The notes below the pieces were generated by a model. That model had not been told where the DNA came from, did no database searches, and saw only the letters and a program-made list of their open reading frames with translations. The position numbers were made by a program, and so were the translations under genes. From Methylorubrum sp. B1-46 (GTDB taxonomy: Bacteria > Pseudomonadota > Alphaproteobacteria > Rhizobiales > Beijerinckiaceae), in contig NZ_CP088247.1 in NCBI RefSeq assembly GCF_021117295.1, positions 2,557,001-2,621,000 of the forward strand: a DNA stretch of 64,000 bases. Direction: 5' to 3'. This document shows, one piece after another, positions 1 to 10,178 of this stretch (positions are counted from its first letter, which is position 1; each line of letters starts with the position of its first letter).

Positions 1-1
1 C

Positions 2-418
2 GGCGATATCGTCTCCGTCGCCGCCCGCGGCGGAGCGGACGGCGTGCATCTCGACCGTGCGGACGAGGACACCCTGCGCGATTGGCGCGGGCGCCTGCGC
101 GACGGGCGCATCCTCGGGACGGGCGGCGTGCTCGGCTCGCGGGATGCGGCGATGGTCGCGGGCGAGACCGGCGTCGATTACCTGATGTTCGGCGGGCTCT
201 TCCCCGATGGGGTTGCCCCCGACGCGGAGGAGGTGCGCGAGCGCGCGACGTGGTGGGCCGAGATCTTCGAGACCCCGTGCATCGCGGTCGCGACCGCCGC
301 CGGGGATGTTGCGGCGCTGGCGCGAGCGGGGGCGGAGTTCGTCGGGCTGGAAAGCGGCCTGTGGCGCGACGATCCCGAAGGTGTGCGGGCCGCGCAGGCG
401 CAGCTCGATCAGGTGTGA
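2..418 (+). CDS. Thiamine-phosphate synthase (ThiE/TenI) family protein, 3' part
   Basis: The frame is already open at the left edge, so the N-terminus is missing; 138 codons are visible before the TGA. The fragment looks like the C-terminal half of a ThiE/TenI TIM barrel: a GADGVHL segment near its start, then a glycine-rich turn (GTGGV) followed by a VDYLMFGGLF strand, where ThiE proteins bind phosphate. ThiE joins the thiazole and pyrimidine phosphates to make thiamine phosphate, while TenI relatives aromatise the thiazole; the visible part cannot separate these. The stop overlaps a possible ATG of the next gene (TGATG), which suggests co-transcription. Confidence 0.7.
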   Translation, partial: GDIVSVAARGGADGVHLDRADEDTLRDWRGRLRDGRILGTGGVLGSRDAAMVAGETGVDYLMFGGLFPDGVAPDAEEVRERATWWAEIFETPCIAVATAAGDVAALARAGAEFVGLESGLWRDDPEGVRAAQAQLDQV

Positions 419-489
419 TGATCTTTTTTAATGAGAGGAATGGGGCGAGGCGCTCAAAGGCCCTCCTGCTGCTGCGGGGGAGGGGCAGA

Positions 490-1563
490 ATGGCTCTCGG
501 GCGTGCGGGGACAGCCCTCTTCGGAGCCGGGGCTCGGTCCCTCTCGACCTTGAGCGCTTGCGCCATCCTCGGCATCGGCGGGCTGCACGCCGCCCCGAAC
601 CAGCCGACGGCGAAGGCGCCCGCTGCGCAGACGCCGGCCAAACCGAACCAGCTCGATCTGAAGCGCGAGCTGCCCTCGCCCTACTCGCCCAATGCCGAGG
701 GGGCGAAGCCGGCCGCCGCGAACCCGAATGCCGACGTGGCCTACGGCGCCTACCAGCGCGGACGCTACGTCACGGCCTTTCGCGAGGCGACGCGGCGTAT
801 CGAGGCGAACCCGAAGGACGCCGCGGCGATGACGCTGCTCGGCGAACTCTACAATCAGGGCCTCGGGGTGAAGCAGGACCCCAAGCGGGCCCACGAATGG
901 TACCGGCTCGCCGCCCTCCAGAACGATGCCAACGCCATGGCCTCCCTCGGCATGATGGCGATGGACGGGCGCGGGCAGCCGAAGGACGAGAAGGCCGGCC
1001 GCGCCTGGCTCGAACAGGCGGCGCGCAAGGGTCAGCCCACCGCCAGCTACAACCTCGCGCTGATCCAGCTCGCCAGCGACAAGCCGGCCGATCTCGCCGC
1101 CGCCGTCGCCAATTTCCGCACAGCCGCCGAGGCCGAGGTTCCCGCCGCGCAATACGCGCTCGGCGTGCTCTATCTGCAGGGCAAGGGCGTTCCCAAGGAC
1201 ACGACCCAGGCCGCGCAATGGTTCCGACGCGCCGCCGACAACGGCGATCTCGGGGCCGAGGTCGAGTTCGCGATCCGGCTGTTCAACGGTGACGGCGTGC
1301 CCAAGGACGAGGCGCGCGCCGCCCGCTACTTCCTGCACGCGGCGCAGCGCGGCAACGCCATCGCCCAGAACCGGATCGCCAAGCTCTTCCTCTTCGGCCG
1401 CGGCGTGCCGAAGAACCTCGTCGAGGCCGCGGCCTGGAACCTCGCCGCGGCGTCGCAGGGTCGGTCCGATGCCGGGCTCGATCAGGCGACCGCCGGCCTC
1501 ACCCCGGACGAGCGCAAGCGCGCCGAGTTGCTGGCGGCGGACCGGACGGGCCTTTCACCGTAG
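490..1563 (+). CDS. Exported Sel1-repeat protein
   Basis: This 357-residue protein begins with a hydrophobic signal-like segment ending near LHAAP, followed by a Pro/Ala-rich linker and about six Sel1 (TPR-like) repeats of roughly 36 residues, visible as recurring A-x-x-x-L-G-x-x-Y/M-x-x-G-x-G-V/Q-P-K-D blocks. Sel1 proteins are alpha-helical scaffolds for protein-protein contact; nothing points to a catalytic role. The start at 490 was chosen because a strong purine-rich ribosome site (GGGGGAGGGG) lies just upstream. An in-frame ATG at 418 that overlaps the previous stop is the alternative and would add 24 residues. The partner is unknown. Confidence 0.85.
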   Translation: MALGRAGTALFGAGARSLSTLSACAILGIGGLHAAPNQPTAKAPAAQTPAKPNQLDLKRELPSPYSPNAEGAKPAAANPNADVAYGAYQRGRYVTAFREATRRIEANPKDAAAMTLLGELYNQGLGVKQDPKRAHEWYRLAALQNDANAMASLGMMAMDGRGQPKDEKAGRAWLEQAARKGQPTASYNLALIQLASDKPADLAAAVANFRTAAEAEVPAAQYALGVLYLQGKGVPKDTTQAAQWFRRAADNGDLGAEVEFAIRLFNGDGVPKDEARAARYFLHAAQRGNAIAQNRIAKLFLFGRGVPKNLVEAAAWNLAAASQGRSDAGLDQATAGLTPDERKRAELLAADRTGLSP

Positions 1564-1595
1564 CGCCCGGCGGCACCCGCGCGACAGGAGTCCGA

Positions 1596-2999
1596 ATGAC
1601 GTCCAGCCTCCTTCGCCGCAAGCCCTTGCGCCGGGAGCCCGACGGGGAGCGACGGCTGGCTCGGACGCTGAGCTGGCCCCACCTCGTGGCGCTCGGTGTC
1701 GGCGCGATCGTCGGAACCGGCATTCTCACGCTGATCGGCGTCGGGGCGGCCAAGGCCGGGCCGGCGGTCATCTTCTCCTTCGCCATCGCCGGCGCGATCT
1801 GCGCCTGCGCCGCACTGGCTTACGCCGAGATGGCGACGATGATCCCGGTCTCGGGCAGCGCCTATACCTACAGCTACGTCGTGCTCGGCGAGTTGCTGGC
1901 CTGGATCATCGGCTGGAGCCTGATCCTCGAATACTCGCTCGTGGTGAGTGCGGTGGCGGTCGGCTGGTCCGGCTACGCCGCACCGCTCCTCGAAAGCCTG
2001 TTCGGTTTTCCCAAGCCGCTGATGCAGGGACCGGAGGCGGGCGGCATCGTCAATCTTCCGGCCGTCGCGATCATCGTCCTGGTCGCCGTGCTGCTTCTGC
2101 GCGGCACCCGCGAGAGCGCCACGCTCAACGCCGCCCTGGTTCTGGTGAAGATCGCCGCGCTGATCGTCTTTGTGGCCTTCGCCCTGCCGGCTTTCGAGGC
2201 CACCCATCTCGAGCCGTTCAATCCGTTCGGCTTCTCCAAGGGCGTGGGCGCCGACGGGGTCGAGCGCGGCATCATGGCCGCGGCCGCGATCATCTTCTTC
2301 GCTTTCTACGGCTTCGACGCGATCGCCACCGCCGCGGAGGAGACGCGCAATCCCGGCCGCGACCTGATGATCGGCATCGTCGGGTCGATGGCGGCCTGCG
2401 TCCTGATCTACGTCGCGGTGGCCGTCGCCGCGGTGGGGGCCGTCTCCTACACCCGCTTCGCCGGCAGTCCGGAGCCACTGGCGCTGATCCTGCGCGAACT
2501 CGGCCGGCCGCTGGTGGCGCAGTACCTCGCGGCCTCCGCCGTGATCGCTCTGCCCACCGTCATCCTCGCCTTCTTCTACGGGCAGAGCCGCATCTTCTTC
2601 ACCATGGCCCGCGACGGGATGCTGCCGCAGGGCCTGGCTCAGGTCTCGCCGGCCGGAACGCCGGTGCGGATCACCCTCTTCACCGCCGCCGTCGTGACCG
2701 TCCTCGCCGGGCTCGTTCCGCTGGGCGAACTCGCGGCACTCGCCAATGCCGGGACGCTGGCAGCCTTTATCGCGGTCGCGGCCTGCATGCTGGTGATGCG
2801 CGTCCGCGCGCCCAAGGCGCCGCGCACCTTCCGCGCCCCGATGCCCTGGCTGATCGGCAGCATCACGATTCTCGGCTGCGGATACCTGTTCTTCAGCCTG
2901 CCCACGACGACCCAGCTCTGGTTCGCGGTCTGGAACGTGTTCGGGTTGATGTTCTACGCCCTCTACGGCCGCAGGCACGCGGTGGCCGCGGCCGGTTAG
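1596..2999 (+). CDS. APC-family amino-acid permease (cationic amino acid transporter type)
   Basis: The 467-residue protein has about twelve hydrophobic segments. The first membrane segment carries the APC signature (GVGAIVGTGI, residues about 35-44), and the loop after the seventh or eighth carries FYGFDAIATAAEETRNP, typical of the cationic amino acid transporter branch. It is expected to act as an inner-membrane proton-coupled or exchange permease; the substrate cannot be read from sequence. A CAGGAG ribosome site precedes the ATG. Its stop overlaps the stop of the convergent NAD(P)HX repair gene by 4 nt, leaving no room for a terminator. Confidence 0.88.
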   Translation: MTSSLLRRKPLRREPDGERRLARTLSWPHLVALGVGAIVGTGILTLIGVGAAKAGPAVIFSFAIAGAICACAALAYAEMATMIPVSGSAYTYSYVVLGELLAWIIGWSLILEYSLVVSAVAVGWSGYAAPLLESLFGFPKPLMQGPEAGGIVNLPAVAIIVLVAVLLLRGTRESATLNAALVLVKIAALIVFVAFALPAFEATHLEPFNPFGFSKGVGADGVERGIMAAAAIIFFAFYGFDAIATAAEETRNPGRDLMIGIVGSMAACVLIYVAVAVAAVGAVSYTRFAGSPEPLALILRELGRPLVAQYLAASAVIALPTVILAFFYGQSRIFFTMARDGMLPQGLAQVSPAGTPVRITLFTAAVVTVLAGLVPLGELAALANAGTLAAFIAVAACMLVMRVRAPKAPRTFRAPMPWLIGSITILGCGYLFFSLPTTTQLWFAVWNVFGLMFYALYGRRHAVAAAG

Positions 3000-4531
3000 C
3001 CGGCGGGCGAGCCGACGCCCACGAGATCGCGCAGGACCGCCGGGAGCAACTCCGGAAGATCCTCGGAGATCAGCCCCGGCCCGAACCGCAGGCCCGCATC
3101 GCCGTGCAGCCAGACGGCGGCGCAGGCCGCTTCGAACGGCTCCATGCCCTGCGCCAGCAACCCGGCGATGATGCCGCCGAGCACGTCGCCGGAGCCGGCG
3201 GTGCCAAGATGCGGCGTGCCGTGATCGTTGATCGCCGCGCGCCCGTCGGGGGCGGCGATCACCGTGTCGGCCCCTTTCAGCACCACCACCGCCCCGGCGA
3301 TCGCGGCTGCCCGCGCCGTCCGCTCGGACTTGCTGAGCCCCTCCGCCACAGCGTCCGTGCCGGAGAACAACCGGGCGAACTCGCCCTCGTGGGGCGTGAG
3401 CACCGCCCGCGCTTCGCCGTCCCGGATATGGCGGGACAGCGTGCGCACTTCGCTGCGGAAGCTCGTGAGCGCGTCGGCGTCGAGCACCAGGGCACGCCCG
3501 GCCCCCGCCGCGACCGCGACGAGGTCACAGGTGGCCGGGCCGGTGCCGAGTCCGGGCCCGAGCAACAGCGCGTTCAGCCGTTCATCGGCCAGCATATCGT
3601 CGAGGTCGTCGGCGCTCTCGCAAGCGCGCAGCATGATCGCGGTGAGGTGCGCGGCGTTCTCCGCCAGCGCCGCGGCGGGCGAGGCCACAGTGACGAGGCC
3701 CGCGCCGATCCGCAACGCACCGCGGGCGGCGAGCCGGGCCGCACCGGTGCGGTGGGCCGGGCCCGACAGCACGAGGGCATGGCCGCGGGTGTATTTGTGG
3801 CTGCCTGCGGTGAGCCGCGGCAGCCGCCACAGACCGGGCGCGTTGCGATAGAGCGCCCGCGCCTCCCCGGCGAGCCCGGCGGCGAGGGCGGCCTCGCCCG
3901 TGCCGATCTGAGCGACGTGCAGCGCGCCGCAATGCGTCCGCCCCGGTTCCAGAAGGTGGCCGGGCTTGAGCGCGACGAAGGTCACCGTCTCGGTCGCCTC
4001 GATCGCGAGGCCGCGCACCGCGCCGCTGTCCCCGTCGATGCCGCTCGGCACATCGACCGCCACCACGGGGATGCCGGAGCGGTTGACGGCCTCGACCAGG
4101 GCGCGAGCGGCCCCTTCCAGATCGCGGCACAGGCCGGCGCCGAACAGGGCATCGATGATGAGATCGACCAGCGGAATGTCCGCTTCCGCGGTACCGATCG
4201 GGCCGGTCCAGGCCTCGGCGGCGAGGGCCGCGTCGCCCTTGAGCGCGGCACGCTCGCCGAGCAGGCGCAGATCGATGCGGTAGTTAGCCTCTGCCAGCAG
4301 GTGGGCGGCCACGAAGCCGTCGCCGCCATTGTTGCCGGGGCCGCACAGGACGAGGATCCGGCCGCCATCCGGCGCCAGGGCACGGGCGCGTCTGGCGACC
4401 GCGGCGCCGGCCGCCTGCATCAGGGTCAGGCCGGGCGTGCCGGCGGCGATCGCCGCAGCATCGACCCGGCGCACCGCCTCAACGGTGAGCAGCCGCTCCG
4501 CGGCCTTCGGGTGTTTCACCGGCTCATGCAT
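2996..4531 (-). CDS. nnr: Bifunctional NAD(P)H-hydrate epimerase / ADP-dependent hydratase
   Basis: The protein repairs damaged NADH and NADPH hydrates. It has 511 residues, the normal length for the fused enzyme. The N-terminal epimerase half (about residues 1-210) contains LCGPGNNGGDGFVAA; the C-terminal ribokinase-like dehydratase half contains LLGPGLG, LTPHEGEFARLF, VVLKGADTVI and the anion-hole/catalytic GTAGSGDVLGG. It acts in the cytoplasm and uses ADP or ATP. It is divergent from glnB, with 184 nt between the two starts, a short region that also holds a possible NtrC site. No truncation or missing motif is evident. Confidence 0.93.
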   Translation of the reverse strand: MHEPVKHPKAAERLLTVEAVRRVDAAAIAAGTPGLTLMQAAGAAVARRARALAPDGGRILVLCGPGNNGGDGFVAAHLLAEANYRIDLRLLGERAALKGDAALAAEAWTGPIGTAEADIPLVDLIIDALFGAGLCRDLEGAARALVEAVNRSGIPVVAVDVPSGIDGDSGAVRGLAIEATETVTFVALKPGHLLEPGRTHCGALHVAQIGTGEAALAAGLAGEARALYRNAPGLWRLPRLTAGSHKYTRGHALVLSGPAHRTGAARLAARGALRIGAGLVTVASPAAALAENAAHLTAIMLRACESADDLDDMLADERLNALLLGPGLGTGPATCDLVAVAAGAGRALVLDADALTSFRSEVRTLSRHIRDGEARAVLTPHEGEFARLFSGTDAVAEGLSKSERTARAAAIAGAVVVLKGADTVIAAPDGRAAINDHGTPHLGTAGSGDVLGGIIAGLLAQGMEPFEAACAAVWLHGDAGLRFGPGLISEDLPELLPAVLRDLVGVGSPAG

Positions 4532-4599
4532 GCAACTGGCTCACGCTCTGCCCGAAAATTCATCGATTTCGGCGTCATTGCCTACATATTCCGCTTTGT

Positions 4600-4618
4600 T
4601 TGCACATTGCCTGCGCAA
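4600..4618. promoter_or_regulatory. Possible NtrC-type inverted repeat upstream of glnB
   Basis: TTGCAC and GCGCAA are separated by 7 nt, giving an imperfect dyad with the arm length and spacing of NtrC enhancer sites. It lies 98 nt upstream of the glnB start, a sensible place for nitrogen control. I could not find a convincing sigma-54 -24/-12 element between it and the gene, so the assignment is tentative. Confidence 0.35.
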
Positions 4619-4688
4619 CTTACCGGCCTCGTCATCCAAATCGCCGTGGCGGTGACGCGGTGGCGATGGTACATAATTGGCTGACTGA

Positions 4689-5054
<366 letters not shown>

Positions 5055-5139
5055 TCCGAACGGCCTCGTTATGTGGCCCGCTTCGTGAAGGGCCGAGCTC
5101 GTCCGCGCTCGCCATGAAGCGCCGTAGCCGAGTGACGCC

Positions 5140-6069
5140 GTGCCCGATCTCGACACCATCGTCCAAGACATCGCCGAGGAGATGCGGGCGCGGCCCGACC
5201 GCGGCACGGTGGCGAGCTACATTCCCGAACTCGCCCGCGCCGACGCCCAAGCCTTCGGCCTCGTCGTGATCGACGGCGACGGCCGGGTCGCCGCCGGGGG
5301 CGATGCCGACATCCCCTTCTCGATCCAGAGTATTTCCAAGGTCTTCACGCTGACGCTGGCGCTCGGCATGGTCGGCGACCGGCTCTGGCGCCGGGTCGGC
5401 CGCGAGCCCTCGGGCAGCCCGTTCAACTCGATCGTCCAGTTGGAGCGGGAGAACGGCATCCCGCGCAATCCCTTCATCAATGCCGGCGCCATCGCCGTCA
5501 CCGACGTGATCCTCTCGGGCCACCAGCCGCGGGAGGCGCTGGGCGAGATCCTGCGCTTCATGCAGTTCCTGGCGCAGGACGACAGCATCACCATCGACGA
5601 GCGCGTGGCGGCCTCCGAGAAGCGCACGGGCTTCCGCAACGCCGCGCTCGCCAACTACATGCGCTCGTTCGGCGTGATCGAGAACCCGGTCGATTACACG
5701 CTGGGCGTCTACTTCCATCACTGCGCCATTGCGATGAGCTGCCGCCAGCTCGCGACCGCCGGGCTGTTCCTCGCCTATTCCGGGCATCATCCGCTGGCCG
5801 GGCACTCGGTGATCTCGGCCGAGCGGGCACGGCGCATCAACGCCATCATGCTCACCTGCGGCCATTACGACGGCTCGGGTGACTTCGCCTACCGTGTCGG
5901 CCTGCCGGGCAAGAGCGGCGTCGGCGGCGGTATTCTGGCCGTCGCGCCGGGTAAGGCCGCGATCTGCGTCTGGTCGCCGGGGCTGGACGCCGCAGGCAAT
6001 TCGCATCTCGGGCGCATCGCCCTGGAGATGCTGGTGAAACGGACGGGTTGGTCGATCTTCGGCGTTTGA
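5140..6069 (+). CDS. glsA: Glutaminase (beta-lactamase-like fold)
   Basis: The enzyme hydrolyses glutamine to glutamate and ammonia in the cytoplasm. Its 309 residues match the bacterial glutaminase family. The catalytic serine-x-x-lysine is visible in SIQSISKVF (Ser64, Lys67), and later family motifs include NPFINAGAI and [11 protein letters not shown] near the C-terminus. Translation starts at GTG, the first start codon giving the standard N-terminus. It follows glnB by 85 nt on the same strand and is plausibly co-transcribed. Placing glutaminase beside PII and glutamine synthetase suggests joint control of synthesis and breakdown of glutamine. Confidence 0.93.
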   Translation: MPDLDTIVQDIAEEMRARPDRGTVASYIPELARADAQAFGLVVIDGDGRVAAGGDADIPFSIQSISKVFTLTLALGMVGDRLWRRVGREPSGSPFNSIVQLERENGIPRNPFINAGAIAVTDVILSGHQPREALGEILRFMQFLAQDDSITIDERVAASEKRTGFRNAALANYMRSFGVIENPVDYTLGVYFHHCAIAMSCRQLATAGLFLAYSGHHPLAGHSVISAERARRINAIMLTCGHYDGSGDFAYRVGLPGKSGVGGGILAVAPGKAAICVWSPGLDAAGNSHLGRIALEMLVKRTGWSIFGV

Positions 6070-6080
6070 GCCGCGGCTCT

Positions 6081-6170
6081 CGTTGCGAGGCGTAGCCGAA
6101 GCAATCCAGCGCTCCGTATCGTCCGGGCAAGTCGCGCCCTGGATGGCTTCGCTGTCGCTCGCCATGACGG
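6081..6170. repeat. Dispersed intergenic palindromic repeat, copy 1
   Basis: A 90-nt imperfect palindrome: the left arm TTGCGAGGCGTAGCCGAAGC and right arm GGATGGCTTCGCTGTCGCTC flank a core containing GTCGCGCCCTGGAT. The same pattern recurs at 16,401 and 27,637. It lies between the convergent glutaminase and GSII genes and could form a long stem in RNA, perhaps ending transcription from both sides. Confidence 0.8.
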
Positions 6171-6254
6171 TGCGAAGCGCTGCAACAAAAAACCGCCCCC
6201 GCCTTGCGGCGGGAGCGGCCTGTCTCAAACTTCGATATTCGGCGTCGAAAGTCC

Positions 6255-7301
6255 TTACGCGACGGCCTTCTGCACCGCTTCGGCGGGAAGCGGAACTTCG
6301 GAGATCGTCTTCAGCACCTGCGAGGCGATCTGGTAGGGGTCGCCCATGGAGTTCGGGCGGCGGTCCTCAAGGTACCCCTTGTAGCCGTTGTTGACGAAGG
6401 AATGGGGCACGCGCACCGAGGCGCCCCGGTCGGCCACGCCGTAGGAGAACTTGTTCCACGGCGCCGTCTCGTGCTTGCCGGTCAGGCGCATGTGGTTGTC
6501 GGGGCCGTAGACGGCGATGTGGTCGTCGAGGTTGCGCTCGAAGGCCGCCATCATGGCCTCGAAGTAATCCTTGCCGCCGGTCTCGCGCATGAACGTCGTC
6601 GAGAAGTTGCAGTGCATGCCCGAGCCGTTCCAGTCGGTGTCGCCGAGTGGCTTGCAGTGGTACTCGATGTCGATCTCGTAGGTTTCGCACAGGCGCTGGA
6701 GCAGGTAGCGCGCCATCCACATCTCGTCGGCGGCCTTCTTGGAGCCCTTGCCGAAGATCTGGAATTCCCACTGGCCCTTGGCCACCTCGGCGTTGATGCC
6801 CTCGTGGTTGATGCCGGCGGCCAGGCACAGGTCGAGATGCTCCTCGACGATCTTGCGGGCCACGGGACCGACATTCGAGGCGCCGACGCCGCAATAGTAC
6901 GGGCCCTGCGGGGCGGGGTAGCCGGTCTCGGGGAAGCCGAGCGGGCGGCCGTTTTTGTAGAGGAAGTACTCCTGCTCGAAGCCGAACCACGCGCCGGCAT
7001 CGTCGAGCACGGTCGCGCGCTTGTTCGACGGGTGCGGGGTCTTGCCGTCCGGCATCATCACTTCGCACAGCACGAGCACGCCGTTGGTGCGGGCCGGGTC
7101 GGGGAAGTGGCGCACGGGCTTCAGCACGCAATCGGAGGAGGAGCCCTCGGCCTGCTGGGTCGAGCTGCCGTCGAAGCCCCAGAGCGGGAGCTGCTCGAAG
7201 GTCGGGAAGCTGTCGTACTCTTTGATCTGCGTCTTGCCGCGCAGGTTCGGAGTGGGCGTGTAGCCGTCGAGCCAGATGTACTCGAGCTTAAACTTGGTCA
7301 T
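6255..7301 (-). CDS. glnII: Glutamine synthetase type II (eukaryote-like)
   Basis: The protein makes glutamine from glutamate, ammonia and ATP. At 348 residues it has the length of GSII, far shorter than the 469-residue GSI nearby. Recognisable motifs are LPLWGFDGSSTQQAEG near the N-terminus, FGFEQEYFL, and NGSGMHCNFSTTFMR with active-site residues, then GKHETAPWNKFSYGVADRG, the ATP-binding segment. It lacks the adenylylation loop of GSI. GSII is found in Rhizobiales and some actinobacteria, usually under nitrogen control. It is transcribed away from GSI, with 589 nt between the two starts. Confidence 0.95.
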   Translation of the reverse strand: MTKFKLEYIWLDGYTPTPNLRGKTQIKEYDSFPTFEQLPLWGFDGSSTQQAEGSSSDCVLKPVRHFPDPARTNGVLVLCEVMMPDGKTPHPSNKRATVLDDAGAWFGFEQEYFLYKNGRPLGFPETGYPAPQGPYYCGVGASNVGPVARKIVEEHLDLCLAAGINHEGINAEVAKGQWEFQIFGKGSKKAADEMWMARYLLQRLCETYEIDIEYHCKPLGDTDWNGSGMHCNFSTTFMRETGGKDYFEAMMAAFERNLDDHIAVYGPDNHMRLTGKHETAPWNKFSYGVADRGASVRVPHSFVNNGYKGYLEDRRPNSMGDPYQIASQVLKTISEVPLPAEAVQKAVA

Positions 7302-7890
7302 TCCGAGTCTCTCGTACCTTGAGGATCCGTGTCCTGACGAAACCTTTTTCCGGAACCGGCGCCATTGAGAGCCTGAACCCCCGCTGGACCCCTAGCGTCC
7401 GGCGGGTGTCCTCCCCCGCCGCATCCGAAACGCCGATCCATCGAGCGAGCAGGGCGCCAGCCCGACCCCCGAGCGCCCGCTGTGCAGGCGGACGCTCCGG
7501 CCAGCCCCAAGCATGTCGCGTGCCAATCGTCGCCGTATCGTCACATACCTCGGTGCGGCACATTTGACCGCCGCAGCGGCACGATCGGGAACGAAACGTC
7601 CCGAACGTCCCGCGATCACGTGGATTTTTTCCCCTCTGACGGGTGGCAACGGGGAAGCGCGAACGATATCGTCCGCGCCGGTCGGCGGGACCGGCCAGGG
7701 CACGAGAGGGGGCGGTATCCGGATCAGGAACGAAGCCGCGGACGCCGCGCCGCTCCTTCGAGAGGTTCTTCTTTCCCGCCGCTTTCCCGATCAGCCCCTC
7801 GCGCCGCAGGTACGGACCGGCTAGACCCGCGCCCGAACCCGGCGGATGGCTCACCGCCCGCTCTGAGATTTTGCCGAGGAGACGTACAGC
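7302..7890. other. 589-nt divergent intergenic region between GSII and GSI
   Basis: No convincing gene is seen; ORFs here lack the third-position GC bias of their neighbours. The region must hold promoters for both glutamine synthetases. I found no clear sigma-54 or NtrC element, but it contains an exact 9-nt tandem repeat at 7595-7612. The GSI start is preceded by GAGGAG. Confidence 0.6.
7595..7612. repeat. Exact 9-nt tandem repeat in the GSII-GSI promoter region
   Basis: AACGTCCCG occurs twice head to tail. It lies about 280 nt upstream of glnA and 290 nt upstream of glnII, so it could be a regulator site serving both, or chance in GC-rich DNA. Confidence 0.35.
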
Positions 7891-9300
7891 ATGACTACGG
7901 CCGCCGATGTGCTGAAGGCCATCAAGGACAACGACGTCAAGTACGTCGACTTCCGCTTCACCGACCCGCGCGGAAAGTGGCAGCACGTGACCTTCGACGT
8001 CTCCCTGATCGACGAGGAGATGTTCACCGACGGCACCATGTTCGACGGCTCGTCGATCGCCGGCTGGAAGGCGATCAACGAGTCCGACATGCTGCTGATG
8101 CCCGATCCGGTCACGGCCTGCATGGACCCGTTCTTCTCGGCCTCCACCATGTCGATCGTCTGCGACGTGCTGGAGCCCTCGACCGGTGAGCCCTACGCCC
8201 GCGACCCGCGCTCGACCGCCAAGCTCGCCGAGGCCTATCTGCGCTCCACCGGCATCGGCGACACCATCTATGTCGGCCCCGAGGCCGAGTTCTTCGTGTT
8301 CGACGACGTGAAGTTCGGCGCCGATCCCTACCATACCGGCTTCCAGCTCGACTCGACCGAGCTGCCGACCAACGGCTTCACCGATTACGAGGGCGGTAAC
8401 CTCGGCCACCGGGTGCAGACCAAGGGCGGCTACTTCCCCGTGCCGCCGCAGGATTCGGCCCAGGACATGCGCGGCGAGATGCTGGCCGCGATGCAGTCGA
8501 TGGGCGTCAAGGTCGAGAAGCACCACCACGAGGTGGCCTCGGCCCAGCACGAACTCGGCATGAAGTTCGACACGCTGACGCTGCTCGCCGACCACATGCA
8601 GATCTACAAGTACTGCATCCACAACGTGGCGCAGAGCTACGGCAAGTCCGCCACCTTCATGCCGAAGCCCGTCTACGGCGACAACGGCTCGGGCATGCAC
8701 GTGCACCAGTCGATCTGGAAGGACGGCAAGCCGCTCTTCGCCGGCGACAAGTATGCCGACCTCAGCCAGGAATGCCTGTGGTACATCGGCGGCATCATCA
8801 AGCACGCCAAGGCGCTGAACGCCTTCACCAACCCGTCGACCAACTCCTATAAGCGTCTGGTGCCGGGCTACGAGGCCCCGGTGCTGCTGGCCTACTCGGC
8901 CCGCAACCGCTCGGCCTCCTGCCGGATTCCGTGGACGACGAACCCGAAGGCCAAGCGCGTCGAGGTCCGCTTCCCCGATCCGATGGCCAACCCCTACCTC
9001 GCCTTCTCGGCGCTGCTGATGGCCGGCCTCGACGGCATCATCAACAAGATCGATCCGGGTCCCGCCATGGACAAGGATCTCTACGACCTGCCGCCGCGCG
9101 AACTGAAGAAGATCCCGACCGTCTGCGGCTCGCTTCGTGAGGCGCTGCAGAACCTCGACAAGGACCGCGCCTTCCTCAAAGCCGGCGGCGTCTTCTCGGA
9201 CGATCAGATCGACTCGTTCATCGAGCTGAAGATGACCGAGGTGCTGCGCTACGAGATGACCCCGCACCCGATCGAATTCGTGAACTACTACTCGCTGTAA
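7891..9300 (+). CDS. glnA: Glutamine synthetase type I
   Basis: This 469-residue protein is a full-length GSI-beta enzyme that condenses glutamate and ammonia using ATP, as a cytoplasmic dodecamer. Visible landmarks are [18 protein letters not shown] (latch and active-site region), [10 protein letters not shown] (metal-binding glutamates), [10 protein letters not shown], and the adenylylation loop [13 protein letters not shown] with Tyr398, target of GlnE. The Tyr loop shows it is regulated by covalent modification through the PII cascade, for which glnB lies 2.8 kb upstream. A GAGGAG ribosome site precedes the ATG, and a strong intrinsic terminator follows. Confidence 0.97.
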   Translation: MTTAADVLKAIKDNDVKYVDFRFTDPRGKWQHVTFDVSLIDEEMFTDGTMFDGSSIAGWKAINESDMLLMPDPVTACMDPFFSASTMSIVCDVLEPSTGEPYARDPRSTAKLAEAYLRSTGIGDTIYVGPEAEFFVFDDVKFGADPYHTGFQLDSTELPTNGFTDYEGGNLGHRVQTKGGYFPVPPQDSAQDMRGEMLAAMQSMGVKVEKHHHEVASAQHELGMKFDTLTLLADHMQIYKYCIHNVAQSYGKSATFMPKPVYGDNGSGMHVHQSIWKDGKPLFAGDKYADLSQECLWYIGGIIKHAKALNAFTNPSTNSYKRLVPGYEAPVLLAYSARNRSASCRIPWTTNPKAKRVEVRFPDPMANPYLAFSALLMAGLDGIINKIDPGPAMDKDLYDLPPRELKKIPTVCGSLREALQNLDKDRAFLKAGGVFSDDQIDSFIELKMTEVLRYEMTPHPIEFVNYYSL

Positions 9301-9327
9301 GATTTTTTTGCGCAGCGTTGTGCATTC

Positions 9328-9362
9328 GGCACCGGAGCTTTCGAGGCTCCGGTGCCTTTTTT
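9328..9362 (+). terminator. Rho-independent terminator of glnA
   Basis: An 11-bp perfect stem (GGCACCGGAGC / GCTCCGGTGCC) with a 7-nt loop is followed directly by six T residues. It starts 28 nt after the glnA stop, the clearest intrinsic terminator in the window. Confidence 0.92.
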
Positions 9363-9455
9363 ATGCGGTGAGCATACGGCGGCGGCGCGCGTGAATGCTT
9401 GACGACAGCGGACGGAGGAGAGCGAGTAGGCTCGCTTGAATCGGGAGCTCTGCCC

Positions 9456-10034
9456 ATGCCTCTCACAATCCCCGTGATCCTCGGCTCCGTGCGTGCGGAC
9501 CGCGCCGGCATCCGTGCCGCCCGCTTCCTCATCGGGCAACTCGAAGCCAGCGGCCACGCGGCGCCGCTGGTCGATCCGGCCGAGCTGAAGCTCCCGCTCC
9601 TCGACCGGATGTACAAGGAGTATCCCAAGGGCGAGGCGCCCGAGCCTCTGGAGCGGCTGGCGACGCTGTTTCGCGAGGCGGATGCCTTCGTCGTGGTCTC
9701 GGCCGAGTACAACCACTCGATCCCACCCGCGCTGTCGAACACCCTCGACCACTTTCTGGAAGAGTATTTCTGGCGGCCTTCGGCCATCTGCTGCTACTCG
9801 GCCGGGCAGTACGGCGGTGTGCGCGCCGCGATGCAGTTGCGAGCGATGCTGGCCGAACTCGGCACGCCGAGCATTCCCTCGCTCTTGCCGATCCCGCGCA
9901 TCCAGAAGGCGTTGAGCGAGGCGGGCGAGCCGGCCGAGGACTGGCTCGGACGGGCCGCCAAGAAGTTCCTCGACGAGTTGACGTGGTATGCCGAGGCGCT
10001 GCAGGCGAAGCGCGAGGGCGGTACGCCGTACTGA
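9456..10034 (+). CDS. NADPH-dependent FMN reductase family protein
   Basis: The 192-residue flavodoxin-like protein opens with PVILGSVRADRAGIRAARFL, in which GSVR is the phosphate-binding loop, and has the second flavin-binding block VVSAEYNHSIPPALSNTLDHF plus the SAGQYGGVRAA turn. Such proteins reduce FMN, quinones or azo compounds with NAD(P)H. The start at 9456 was chosen because GGGAG lies upstream and the first beta-strand begins immediately after it; an upstream in-frame start at 9399 would add 19 residues without family resemblance. The physiological acceptor is unknown. No operon partner is evident. Confidence 0.87.
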   Translation: MPLTIPVILGSVRADRAGIRAARFLIGQLEASGHAAPLVDPAELKLPLLDRMYKEYPKGEAPEPLERLATLFREADAFVVVSAEYNHSIPPALSNTLDHFLEEYFWRPSAICCYSAGQYGGVRAAMQLRAMLAELGTPSIPSLLPIPRIQKALSEAGEPAEDWLGRAAKKFLDELTWYAEALQAKREGGTPY

Positions 10035-10178
10035 GTGTCTCTCATAAAACTCGCGTTGAGCCGTGATTGCCAGACCAACGACGGTCAGAGGTCGTGCGTT
10101 GTGTGGGTCACTCTGAACCGCGCACGCGGCACTCCGTTTGCTCTCCTCGAAAGGCATCAACCGGGAGACGAAGAGCGC

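Noticed and set aside
1289..4684. 1,131-codon plus-strand frame
   Set aside because: It runs through the Sel1, permease and nnr genes in a wrong frame; the product is Arg/Pro-rich without domains.
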